From contig DASYQS010000057.1 in NCBI GenBank assembly GCA_036005185.1, positions 62,001 through 126,000 on the forward strand: a stretch of 64,000 nt of DNA, in the 5' to 3' direction. How positions within the stretch are numbered: the stretch's first letter is position 1; the number at the start of each line of letters is the position of its first letter. Position numbers and translations under genes: made by a program. Under the pieces are notes generated by a model. The model saw only the letters and a list, made by a program, of their open reading frames with translations, ran no database searches and was not told where the DNA came from. Below, in pieces: positions 35,642 to 44,998 of the stretch. Origin of the DNA: VBAU01 sp036005185. GTDB taxonomy: Bacteria; Bacteroidota; Bacteroidia; Chitinophagales; Chitinophagaceae.

Positions 35642-38600
35642 ATGCGTTTATTGAGTGCAAACTTATTTTTTATTATTGGGTCTTTAGCGGTAGCCACATC
35701 TTGTCGCAATAAGAATACTGTATTTGAATTTCTTCCAGCTTCAAAGACAGGCATTTCATTTGAAAATAAACTTGGGGACAGACCTCTCTTTAATATCTTA
35801 TACTACTTATATTACTACAATGGAGGCGGAGTAGCTACTGGCGATATTAATAATGATGGCTTAATGGATATTTATTTTGCTGCAAACACGAAAGGCAATA
35901 ACAAACTTTACCTGAATAAGGGAAATTTTGAATTTGAGGATATTACAGCTACCGCAGGTGTAAAAGGTTTATCAGATTGGTGCAGTGGAGTTACAATGGC
36001 AGATGTAAATGGCGATGGCTTTTTAGATATATATGTTTCTACAGTCAGTGGTAGATATGAATTAAAAGGTCATAATGAACTTTACATAAATAACAAGAAC
36101 AATACTTTTACGGAGAGCAGCGAAAAATATGGTTTAAATACTTCATGTGCCACTACTCAAACTGCATTTTTTGATTATGATCATGATGGAGATTTGGATT
36201 GTTATATACTGAATCAATCGCATCATCCGCATCAAAATATTGTTGATACTTCACACCGCCATGCTTATGATACACTCTCTGGAGACCGATTGTATCGAAA
36301 TGATATTTCAACGATTGGAAAATTTACTGATGTATCTCAACAGGTTGGGATTTATCAAAGCAATTTAGGTTACGGTTTAGGGCTTGCCATTGCTGACATC
36401 AACAATGATGGTTGGGATGATATTTATGTGGGCAATGATTTTCATGAAAATGACTACTATTATGTCAATCAGAAAAATGGAACATTCAAAGAAGAAGGAG
36501 CTTCGCATTTTAAACATTATAGCCGGTTCAGCATGGGTAACGATGTTGCTGATTACAATAACGACGGTCAACCGGATGTTATAACCGTTGATATGTTGCC
36601 ACCAGATGAAAAAACAGTAAAAACATATGGAAGCGATGAAAATCCGGATATATACAAAGTGAAATTAGAAATTCAGGGGTATCAAAAACAGTATTCCAGA
36701 AATTGCTTGCAGCGAAACAATGACGATGGTAGTTCATTTAGTGAAACGGGATTAATAGCAGGAGTCGCAGCAACAGATTGGAGTTGGGCACCTTTATTTG
36801 CAGATTTTGATAATGATGGCAATAAAGATTTATTTGTCTCAAGCGGCATCGTGAAGCGGCCGGTTGATCTGGACTACGTAAAGTTTGCTTCTGATTTAAA
36901 AGCAAAAGGAATGGATCGAACCAGTAAGTTTGATCAGGAGGCGATAGACGCAATGCCCGATGGATATTCACACCCATATTTTTTTAAAGGTAGCTCAAAG
37001 GAAAAATTTGATGATGTTAGCAGTGCTTGGGGAACTGGAAAAATGAAAGGTTACTATAACGGAGCCGCATATGCCGATTTGGACAATGATGGCAACCTTG
37101 ATATGGTAATAAACTGTATTGATGCCCCCGCTGTAATTTTAAAAAATAATTCTCCTAAAAAAAACTATTTGTCTCTTGTATTCAAAGGCGACAGCACAAA
37201 CACTTTTGGAATCGGAGCCAAGGCATACCTTTTTAATAAAGGAAAACTTCAATACCAACAGCTGATGCTTACCCGTGGTTTCCAATCTTCTTGTGAGCCC
37301 CGTTTACATTTTGGATTGGATTCTGCAAAAATTCTGGACAGTCTCCTAATTGTATGGCCCAATCAAAAATATCAACTGCTTAAAAATGTAGCGTTGAACA
37401 AACAAATTATTTTTTTCGAGAAGGAAGCTTCTGGAAAATTTGATTACCATACATGGTTCCCAATTCAAAAACATCTTTTTGAAAATGTAACCGATCAATT
37501 TGCTATTGCTTGGAGGCATACTGAAAATGATTTTCTGGATTATAATGTTCAATATCTGATACCGCATCTGGAATCCACACGAGGGCCTAAGCTGGCTGTT
37601 GCCGATGTAAATAAAGATGGGTTAGCCGATTTTTATGTATGTGGAGCAAAGGGGCAACCGGGAAGCCTTATGATGCAAAACAAAAATGGCTCATTCACTC
37701 CTATCGATACGGCTTTATTCAATAAGTTCGCAGTCTGCGAGGATGTTGATGCAACATTTTTTGATGCCAATGGAGATGGAAACTTGGATTTATGGGTGGT
37801 TAGTGGAGGAAATGAAATGCCCCAAAATGAATTGGCTTCTGCAGACCGTTTATTTATTAACAATGGTAATGGGCACTTTACCTCAGCCATAAACAATATT
37901 CCGCATTTATATGAAAACAAATCTTGTGTTGCAATAGCAGATATTGATAAGGACGGTGATAGTGATGTATTTGTCGGATTTTTATCAGACCCGATGAGGT
38001 ATGGAATACCACAAAACTCTTATTTATACCTGAATGATGGCAAAGGAAAATTTTCTGTGGCAGATAATAAAATATTGAATCTACTTAAAGTTGGCCTCGT
38101 TACTTCTGCTTCCTTCACCGACCTCAACAATGATTCCTGGCCGGATCTTGTAGTTACGGGAGAATGGATGCCGATAAAAATTTTTATTAATAACAAAGGA
38201 AGATTCATTGAACAAGATATTCCTGAATCAGCGGGCTTGTGGCAATCACTATATGCAACAGACATTAATAGTGATGGATATAATGATTTACTGGTGGGCA
38301 ACTGGGGGCATAATTCAAAGCTATGGGCCGGAAAGAACGGACCATTGAAATTATATGTAAGAGATTTTGACAATAATGGATCCATTGAACAGATCGTGTG
38401 CTATACTATTGATGGAAAAGAATACACGTTTTTGGCGAAAGATGAATTGGAGCGATCGCTGCCCGTTTTAAAAAAGGCTTATTTGAAATATAGTGAAGTG
38501 GCCGGTAAAACAGTACAATACATGTTTTACGACCTATTCAAGGATTATACAGAGCTAAAAGCAGAAACTCTGAGTTCGTGCTGCTTTATTAATGATGGAA

Positions 38601-38932
38601 AGGGGAATTTTAAAATGATAGAACTCCCTGATGAATTACAATTAGCACCGATATTTTCTTTTGCAGCGACCAATATCAATGGGCAACCTCAATTCCTTGC
38701 TGCAGGTAATTTTTATGGAGTCATACCATATGAAGGTCGTTACGATGCTCTGCTACCCACTTTTTTTTCATTTGATAAAAAAAGATCGGCTTTCGACATT
38801 CAATCCAATCTCCCTGACTTTGACGGTGAAGCCCGTGATATAAAATGGCTTAATAATGCAAATGGTAACAAGATATTAGCAATAGCGAGGAATAACAATA
38901 AATTGATGTTTTACAAACAAAAAACCAGATAA
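35642..38932 (+). CDS. FG-GAP/VCBS-repeat lipoprotein with ASPIC/UnbV domain
   Basis: A 1096-residue lipoprotein (lipobox ATSC, residue ~21). Repeated calcium-binding blades such as DINNDGLMDIYFA, DVNGDGFLDIYVS, DYNNDGQPDVITV and DFDNDGNKDLFVS form a first beta-propeller up to ~residue 480. An ASPIC/UnbV domain follows (~515-585: GIGAKAYLFNKGKLQYQQL, LHFGLDSAKILDSLLIVWP), then a second set of FG-GAP blades. Proteins of this type are common near SusCD pairs and multiheme cytochromes in environmental Bacteroidota, but their biochemical role is unclear; cell-surface binding of a glycan or protein is likely. Confidence 0.85.
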   Translation: MRLLSANLFFIIGSLAVATSCRNKNTVFEFLPASKTGISFENKLGDRPLFNILYYLYYYNGGGVATGDINNDGLMDIYFAANTKGNNKLYLNKGNFEFEDITATAGVKGLSDWCSGVTMADVNGDGFLDIYVSTVSGRYELKGHNELYINNKNNTFTESSEKYGLNTSCATTQTAFFDYDHDGDLDCYILNQSHHPHQNIVDTSHRHAYDTLSGDRLYRNDISTIGKFTDVSQQVGIYQSNLGYGLGLAIADINNDGWDDIYVGNDFHENDYYYVNQKNGTFKEEGASHFKHYSRFSMGNDVADYNNDGQPDVITVDMLPPDEKTVKTYGSDENPDIYKVKLEIQGYQKQYSRNCLQRNNDDGSSFSETGLIAGVAATDWSWAPLFADFDNDGNKDLFVSSGIVKRPVDLDYVKFASDLKAKGMDRTSKFDQEAIDAMPDGYSHPYFFKGSSKEKFDDVSSAWGTGKMKGYYNGAAYADLDNDGNLDMVINCIDAPAVILKNNSPKKNYLSLVFKGDSTNTFGIGAKAYLFNKGKLQYQQLMLTRGFQSSCEPRLHFGLDSAKILDSLLIVWPNQKYQLLKNVALNKQIIFFEKEASGKFDYHTWFPIQKHLFENVTDQFAIAWRHTENDFLDYNVQYLIPHLESTRGPKLAVADVNKDGLADFYVCGAKGQPGSLMMQNKNGSFTPIDTALFNKFAVCEDVDATFFDANGDGNLDLWVVSGGNEMPQNELASADRLFINNGNGHFTSAINNIPHLYENKSCVAIADIDKDGDSDVFVGFLSDPMRYGIPQNSYLYLNDGKGKFSVADNKILNLLKVGLVTSASFTDLNNDSWPDLVVTGEWMPIKIFINNKGRFIEQDIPESAGLWQSLYATDINSDGYNDLLVGNWGHNSKLWAGKNGPLKLYVRDFDNNGSIEQIVCYTIDGKEYTFLAKDELERSLPVLKKAYLKYSEVAGKTVQYMFYDLFKDYTELKAETLSSCCFINDGKGNFKMIELPDELQLAPIFSFAATNINGQPQFLAAGNFYGVIPYEGRYDALLPTFFSFDKKRSAFDIQSNLPDFDGEARDIKWLNNANGNKILAIARNNNKLMFYKQKTR

Positions 38933-38939
38933 ATTCAGT

Positions 38940-40388
38940 ATGCAAAAAACATTTTTGATATCATTCCTGCTAATTGGTTTATTATCCGTACAATCCAATT
39001 GTTCAAAAAATAAAAACCCTGATAATAATACCAGTAACAATAATAATGATAACAATAATTCAACAGGCCCTTCCATTTCTTCATGGATCACAAAAGGAGA
39101 TCAATCCGCATTATTACAAAAACAAAGCGATCAGACATTTGGTGCAAAGAATAATTCCTATGATTTTATTGATGTAGATACTACTCAAACATTCCAATCT
39201 ATCGATGGATTCGGATATACATTGACCGGCGGCAGCGCTTATTTAATAAACAAATTGAGCGCTTCTGAAAAGAGCTCATTGTTAAATGAATTATTTGGAA
39301 GTGCTGAAAGCTCAATAAGCATTAGTTATTTAAGAATAAGCATCGGTGCCTCCGATTTAAATTCTTCTGTTTTTAGTTATGATGATATGCCTGCAGGACA
39401 AACTGATGTGAATCTGAATCAATTCAGTCTTTCTCAGGATACTGTTGATCTTATTCCGGTTTTAAAACAAATACTTGTTATCAACCCAAACATAAAAATT
39501 CTTGGCTCGCCTTGGAGCCCTCCTGTATGGATGAAAGATAATGGCAGCTCTGTTGGCGGAAGCTTGCAACCTCAATACTACGACGCATATGCGCGATACT
39601 TTGTAAAATACATTCAGCAAATGCAGGCGAGAGGTATTACAATAGATGCCATTACTCCGCAAAATGAGCCTTTACATGGTGGTAACAACCCAAGCATGGT
39701 GATGACGGCTCAGCAACAAACGAGCTTTATTAAAAATAATTTGGGTCCCGTCTTTCAAGCGGCAGGCATCAATACAAAAATTATTGTGTATGATCATAAT
39801 TGCGACAAGCCTGATTATCCAATAACAGTGTTGAACGATCCGGCAGCCAAACAATTTGTTGATGGATCTGCTTTTCATTTATATGCGGGAGATATTAGTG
39901 CATTATCAACTGTGCATAATGTTCATCCTGATAAAAATCTTTATTTCACCGAACAATGGACAGGTGCTAATGGTAGTTTTGACGGTGACTTGAGATGGCA
40001 TGTTAAAAATGTTATTGTTGGTTCCATGCGCAATTGGAGCAGGGTAGCATTGGAATGGAACCTAGCGAATGACGCTGGTTATAACCCTCACACACCGGGC
40101 GGGTGTACCGAATGCAAAGGAGCTTTAACGATTGATGGTTCGGTGCGTAGAAATGTTTCTTACTATATTATCGCACATGTTTCAAAATTTATTCCTGCCG
40201 GCTCGGTACGTATAGGCAGCAACATTGCGAGCAATTTATATAATGCTGCTTTTAGAACTCCTGCAGGCAAAAAGGTATTAATAGTAGTAAATGATGCAAC
40301 TAGTGCATCCATTTTCAATATCCGGTTTAATGGACAATGGGTAACCACTAATTTAGCAGGTGGCGCGGTAGGTACTTATATATGGTAA
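38940..40388 (+). CDS. GH30 family glycoside hydrolase (lipoprotein)
   Basis: A 482-residue lipoprotein (lipobox-like SNCS at ~20) with a low-complexity Asn-rich linker (~26-45), so it is probably displayed on the cell surface. The catalytic domain shows QSIDGFGYTLTGGSAYLI, SPWSPPVWMKDNG, the acid/base Glu in ITPQNEPLHGG (E243) and the nucleophile Glu in LYFTEQWTG (E338), followed by the GH30 C-terminal beta-sandwich (YYIIAHVSKFIPAGSVRI). Family activities include beta-1,6-glucanase, beta-glucosidase and beta-xylosidase. Subfamily GH30_1/3-like is likely. Specificity is unproven. It is 7 bp after the UnbV gene. Confidence 0.87.
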   Translation: MQKTFLISFLLIGLLSVQSNCSKNKNPDNNTSNNNNDNNNSTGPSISSWITKGDQSALLQKQSDQTFGAKNNSYDFIDVDTTQTFQSIDGFGYTLTGGSAYLINKLSASEKSSLLNELFGSAESSISISYLRISIGASDLNSSVFSYDDMPAGQTDVNLNQFSLSQDTVDLIPVLKQILVINPNIKILGSPWSPPVWMKDNGSSVGGSLQPQYYDAYARYFVKYIQQMQARGITIDAITPQNEPLHGGNNPSMVMTAQQQTSFIKNNLGPVFQAAGINTKIIVYDHNCDKPDYPITVLNDPAAKQFVDGSAFHLYAGDISALSTVHNVHPDKNLYFTEQWTGANGSFDGDLRWHVKNVIVGSMRNWSRVALEWNLANDAGYNPHTPGGCTECKGALTIDGSVRRNVSYYIIAHVSKFIPAGSVRIGSNIASNLYNAAFRTPAGKKVLIVVNDATSASIFNIRFNGQWVTTNLAGGAVGTYIW

Positions 40389-40429
40389 GCGTTTAAAATG
40401 AGCTTTGATAAAAAAATAAAACTTCGTTG

Positions 40430-41905
40430 ATGAAAAACTTAATTTATTTCTCCGCACTTTCTTTTTTAGCAGCATGTACAGAAAATAAAGTAGCCGATAC
40501 GACAACAAATGTTACAACAACCGATACGACTTTCAACATTGAAGGAAAAAGAGTAATTGTTTATACTACTGCTGATAGTACCAATTACAGATTAACAACT
40601 ACGGATACACTAACCTTCTCGAATTTTGATCAGCCAATGGAAACACAGCCGAGTATTTTTATCGACCCTTCACATACATTTCAAACCTTTCTTGGAATCG
40701 GTGGAGCGCTAACGGATGCTGCAGCAGAAACTTTTGCCAAGCTTCCTGCCGATAAACAAAATGAATTATTACAGGCTTATTATGATACAAGCAAAGGCAT
40801 TGGTTACAGAGTGGCAAGAACAAACATAAACAGTTGTGATTTTTCAAGCGACATGTACACCTATGTAAATGATGGTGACAAGGAATTAAAATCATTTAGC
40901 CTGGCACATGATGAAAAATACAAGATACCCTTCATTAAAAAGGCAATGCAAGCAAGTAATGGCAAGTTAAATTTATTTGTAAGCCCATGGAGTCCGCCAG
41001 CCTGGATGAAAGATAACAATGACATGTTGCATGGAGGCAAGCTAAAGCCTGAATTTTATGAGCCTTGGGCAAATTATTATGTGAAATTTATTCAGGCTTA
41101 TGAAAAACAAGGTGTGCCTGTTTGGGGACTCACTGTTCAAAACGAACCCATGGCAAAACAAACATGGGAATCGTGCATTTATACTGCTGAAGACGAAAAA
41201 AACTTTATCAAAAACTATTTAGGTCCCACTTTGCAAAAAAATAATTTGAGTGCAAAAAAATTGATCACCTGGGATCATAACCGTGATCTTTTATACCAAA
41301 GGGCTTCTGAAATATTGAATGATGTTGAAGCCGCCAAATATATCTGGGGCATAGGTTTTCATTGGTATGAAATATGGAATGGTGGTCGCCAATACGAAAA
41401 TGTAAAACGTGTTGCAGAAACTTTTCCCGGAAAAAATTTAATGCTCACAGAGGCCTGCAATTATCCCTTTAGCTGGCAAACATTCAACAATTGGAAATGG
41501 GGTGAAAATTATGGCGAAAATATGATCAATGATTTCAATAACGGCGCTGTAGGTTGGACAGATTGGAACGTGTTGCTCGATGAAACCGGCGGTCCTAATC
41601 ATGTAAACAATTTTTGTTTTGCACCTATTCATGCCAAAACAAAAGAGGGTACGCTACATTATATGAACTCCTATTATTACATAGGTCATTTTTCAAAATT
41701 TATTCAGCCTGGCGCCAGGCGAATTATCAGTTCATCAAACAGAGCGCAGTTGCTGACTACAGCATTTAAAAACCAAGATGGAAAACTGAGTGTAGTCATA
41801 ATGAACCCTACCGGTGAAAAATTTTCGTATCGAATGTACATAGGCAATAAAGCTGTTGAAGCAACAAGCCTGTCACATTCGATCAATACCTTGGTTGTCG
41901 AATAA
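40430..41905 (+). CDS. GH30 family glycoside hydrolase (lipoprotein, second copy)
   Basis: A 491-residue lipoprotein (lipobox LAAC, ~16). Conserved GH30 segments: FLGIGGALTDAAAETFAKLP, FVSPWSPPAWMKDNNDM, acid/base Glu in TVQNEPMAKQTWESC (E239) and nucleophile in LMLTEACNYPF (E341), then the beta-sandwich YYYIGHFSKFIQPGARRI. It resembles glucosylceramidase-like and beta-1,6-glucanase GH30 enzymes. It differs strongly from the GH30 at 38940, so the two may cut different linkages. ATG 40430 is preferred over the adjacent TTG. Confidence 0.88.
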   Translation: MKNLIYFSALSFLAACTENKVADTTTNVTTTDTTFNIEGKRVIVYTTADSTNYRLTTTDTLTFSNFDQPMETQPSIFIDPSHTFQTFLGIGGALTDAAAETFAKLPADKQNELLQAYYDTSKGIGYRVARTNINSCDFSSDMYTYVNDGDKELKSFSLAHDEKYKIPFIKKAMQASNGKLNLFVSPWSPPAWMKDNNDMLHGGKLKPEFYEPWANYYVKFIQAYEKQGVPVWGLTVQNEPMAKQTWESCIYTAEDEKNFIKNYLGPTLQKNNLSAKKLITWDHNRDLLYQRASEILNDVEAAKYIWGIGFHWYEIWNGGRQYENVKRVAETFPGKNLMLTEACNYPFSWQTFNNWKWGENYGENMINDFNNGAVGWTDWNVLLDETGGPNHVNNFCFAPIHAKTKEGTLHYMNSYYYIGHFSKFIQPGARRIISSSNRAQLLTTAFKNQDGKLSVVIMNPTGEKFSYRMYIGNKAVEATSLSHSINTLVVE

Positions 41906-41930
41906 CTAGTTTGAATCAATCGTTGAGGAA

Positions 41931-43598
41931 ATGGGTGTACAGAAATATGCAGTGATATTATTAATTATGGTTGTTTTTATTCAATGTAATAAAAAATCAT
42001 CAGACGGAAATTCCCCTCCGCCAACTCCAAATTTTTATTCTACTGAAACAAAGTTGAATGATCTTATGGTTAATGCGTCAAACTACAATACCAATCTCTC
42101 TCCTGTTTTAAAATTTTCATTTTCCGCAGCCCTAAATAAAAATACAGTTACCATTGCTATTTCTTTTACAGATAAAGGTGGCACTTCGATTTCCTATTCT
42201 TCTTCTTACGAGAATAATGATAAAACCCTAGTTATTCAACCCTCATCTGCGTTGAATTATTTAACTAAATACACCGTTTCAATTTCAAACTCATTAAAAT
42301 CCGCTGAAGGAGGAAACTTAATTAGTGGTGTTGATGTCAGTTTCATTACTAAAATTGATTCATCCGATAAATTCCCTGTTATTTCTGATGATGCTTTGCT
42401 TACTCTCGTGCAGCAGCAAACTTTTAAATACTTCTGGGACTTTGGCCATCCGGTAAGTGGTTTGGCAAGAGAAAGAAATACTTCAGGCGAAACAGTTACT
42501 TCAGGCGGATCCGGATTTGGCATCATGTCTATTCCCGTTGCTATCAACAGAGGGTTTATTTCAAGAGCTGAAGGATTAACCAGGGTTCAAAAGATTGTAA
42601 ATTTTTTAAAGAATATTGCTACCAATTTCCATGGCGCTTTTTCTCATTGGCTAAATGGAACCAATGGAACTGTGGTTCTTTTTGCTCCAAACGATGATGG
42701 CGCGGATCTTGTAGAAACTTCTTACTTGATGATGGGTTTATTGACTGCCCGTCAATATTTCAATGGCGTTGATGTTGCAGAAACAAATTTGCGTAGCAAT
42801 ATTAATAGTTTATGGAATGCTGTTGATTGGGATTGGTTCAGGCAAAACGGGAAAAAAGTTTTGTATTGGAACTGGAGCCCAAATTATGGCTGGGCTGTGA
42901 ATGTTCCTATACAAGGATGGAATGAGACCCTAATAACCTATGTGCTTGCCGCTTCATCTCCAACACATGCAATTCCAAAAGCAGTATATGATAGTGGTTT
43001 TGCCAGGAATGGTGCTATGCGAAATAACAATAGTTATTATAATTATACCTTACCGCTTGGACCAGCCTATGGCGGACCGTTATTTTTTGAGCACTACTCC
43101 TTTCTGGGTATTAATCCAAATGGGTTGACAGATGCTTACGCTAATTACCAAACGCAAACTGTTAATCACACAAAAATTAATTACGAGTATTGCAAAGCCA
43201 ATCCAAAAAATTATTTTGGCTACAGTAGTTTATGCTGGGGCCTTACGGCAAGCGATATACAAAATGGATATACAGCCAGCTCACCAACAAATGATGTGGG
43301 GGTCATCGCCCCAACTGCAGCTATTTCTTCCTTCCCCTATACGCCTGCAGAATCGATGCAAGCTCTGAAATTCTTTTATTATAAACTCGGTAATAAAATT
43401 TGGGGACAGTATGGATTTGTTGATGCATTTAGTTTGCACGATACATGGTTTGCCAGTTCTTATTTAGCAATTGATGAAGGGCCGATCATTATAATGATCG
43501 AAAATTACCGAACAGGCTTGTTATGGAATTTATTTACGAGTTGTCCGGAGGTAAAAGCAGGAATGACAGCCTTAGGGTTTAATGCACTCTATTTGTAA
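41931..43598 (+). CDS. GH144-like glucanase (Glycoamylase domain PF10091) with N-terminal Ig-like domain, lipoprotein
   Basis: A 555-residue lipoprotein (lipobox FIQC, ~19). Residues ~35-135 look like an Ig-like (SbsA/Big_5) domain (LKFSFSAALNKNTVTIAI ... YTVSISNSLKSAEG). The catalytic (alpha/alpha)6 domain starts near 150 (LLTLVQQQTFKYFWDFGHP) and includes SGFGIMSIPVAINRGF, NDDGADLVETSYLMMG, LYWNWSPNYGWA, GWNETLITYV and PLFFEHYSFLGINP. This is the endo-beta-1,2-glucanase type founded by the Chitinophaga pinensis enzyme; the DDGADLVE acidic cluster corresponds, from memory, to essential residues there. It is the first of three tandem paralogues and the only one with a lipid anchor. Confidence 0.85.
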   Translation: MGVQKYAVILLIMVVFIQCNKKSSDGNSPPPTPNFYSTETKLNDLMVNASNYNTNLSPVLKFSFSAALNKNTVTIAISFTDKGGTSISYSSSYENNDKTLVIQPSSALNYLTKYTVSISNSLKSAEGGNLISGVDVSFITKIDSSDKFPVISDDALLTLVQQQTFKYFWDFGHPVSGLARERNTSGETVTSGGSGFGIMSIPVAINRGFISRAEGLTRVQKIVNFLKNIATNFHGAFSHWLNGTNGTVVLFAPNDDGADLVETSYLMMGLLTARQYFNGVDVAETNLRSNINSLWNAVDWDWFRQNGKKVLYWNWSPNYGWAVNVPIQGWNETLITYVLAASSPTHAIPKAVYDSGFARNGAMRNNNSYYNYTLPLGPAYGGPLFFEHYSFLGINPNGLTDAYANYQTQTVNHTKINYEYCKANPKNYFGYSSLCWGLTASDIQNGYTASSPTNDVGVIAPTAAISSFPYTPAESMQALKFFYYKLGNKIWGQYGFVDAFSLHDTWFASSYLAIDEGPIIIMIENYRTGLLWNLFTSCPEVKAGMTALGFNALYL

Positions 43599-43602
43599 AG
43601 CG

Positions 43603-44952
43603 ATGATCAAATGGTTTAATCATATTAAAATAAAATTGTTTGCCATCATGATTGTTGGAATATTTTTTTTCAGCACAATTTCCTATTCACAAAATATTCC
43701 TGTTGTTGGAATTATTCCAAATCTTTCTGATTCAGTATTGCTTGATGTGGTGCAGCGACAAACCTTTCGTTACTTCTGGGATTTTGCTCATCCCGTCAGT
43801 GGCTTGGCGAGAGAAAGAAGTAACATAACGAATTACGGACATGAAACGGTAACTATTGGTGGCTCAGGATTTGGAATTATGTCGGTCATTGTTGCCGCAG
43901 AAAGAAAATGGATCAGCAGAGATACAGCAGCCAGATTTTTACTTAAACTGGTAAATTTTTTATTGAAAGCAGATTCTTATCATGGTGTATTTCCACATTG
44001 GCTCAATGGCGCTACAGGCAAGACCATTCCTTTCAGTCGTAAAGATGATGGAGCGGATCTGGTAGAAACATCTTATCTATTTCAGGGATTACTTTGTGCA
44101 AGGCAATATTTCAATGGTGATAACAGAACAGAAGCACAACTGCGCAACCGTATAGGTTGGTTGTGGACCGATATCGAGTGGAATTGGTTTACGAAAGACG
44201 GTCAGGAAGTTCTATACTGGCACTGGAGTCCGAATAACGGCTGGGCCATGAATTTTCCCGTGCGTGGATTCAATGAATGTTTGATCATGTATGTACTCGC
44301 TGCGTCAGGGGAGCGCTATTCTGTTAGTAGTGCTGTATATCATAGAGGGTGGGCTCAAAGTAATTTTTTTAAAAATGGTAAAGAATTCTATGGAATTAAA
44401 TTGCCCTTAGGTTTTGATTACGGAGGCCCTCTGTTTTTTTCACAATATTCCTTTTTGGGTCTTGATCCAAGAGGATTGAAGGATAATTATGCTGATTATT
44501 GGGAGCAGAATAAAAATCATACGCTCATCAATCGGGCTTACTGTATTGACAATCCAAAAAAATTCAAAGGTTACGGAGAAAACTGCTGGGGCTTAACTGC
44601 TAGTGATACTTATGATGGCTACAATGCGCATTCACCAACAAATGATTTTGGGACGATCTCGCCAACAGCGGCGCTTTCAGCTTTTCCTTACACACCGGAA
44701 TATTCTATGAAAGCCCTGCGTCATTTTTATTATGACCTTGGTGATAAGATCTGGAGCGAGTATGGTTTTGTTGATGCTTTCAATGAAACAAAAAATTGGT
44801 ATGCCAAATCCCATTTAGCCATTGATCAAGGCCCTATTATAGTGATGATCGAAAATTATCGAAGCGGACTGTTATGGAAATTATTTATGAGTTGCCCTGA
44901 AATAAAAAATGGATTGAAAAAATTAGGTTTTGAAAGTCAAAGGTTGAAATAG
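43603..44952 (+). CDS. GH144-like glucanase (second tandem copy), secreted
   Basis: A 449-residue protein with a signal peptide (LFAIMIVGIFFFSTISYSQ) and no lipobox Cys, so it is expected in the periplasm or secreted. It has the same domain as its neighbours without the Ig module: VQRQTFRYFWDFAHP, KDDGADLVETSYLFQG, LYWHWSPNNGWAMNF, GFNECLIMYVL, PLFFSQYSFLGLDP and DQGPIIVMIENYRSGLLW. An in-frame ATG at 43582 would overlap the preceding gene; ATG 43603, 4 bp after its stop, is used. A role in cutting beta-1,2-glucan or a related linkage to short oligosaccharides is inferred. Confidence 0.85.
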   Translation: MIKWFNHIKIKLFAIMIVGIFFFSTISYSQNIPVVGIIPNLSDSVLLDVVQRQTFRYFWDFAHPVSGLARERSNITNYGHETVTIGGSGFGIMSVIVAAERKWISRDTAARFLLKLVNFLLKADSYHGVFPHWLNGATGKTIPFSRKDDGADLVETSYLFQGLLCARQYFNGDNRTEAQLRNRIGWLWTDIEWNWFTKDGQEVLYWHWSPNNGWAMNFPVRGFNECLIMYVLAASGERYSVSSAVYHRGWAQSNFFKNGKEFYGIKLPLGFDYGGPLFFSQYSFLGLDPRGLKDNYADYWEQNKNHTLINRAYCIDNPKKFKGYGENCWGLTASDTYDGYNAHSPTNDFGTISPTAALSAFPYTPEYSMKALRHFYYDLGDKIWSEYGFVDAFNETKNWYAKSHLAIDQGPIIVMIENYRSGLLWKLFMSCPEIKNGLKKLGFESQRLK

Positions 44953-44998
44953 GTTTAAGGGTTTAAAAATTTTGACAGTAGTGCTTAAATTGTTTGTC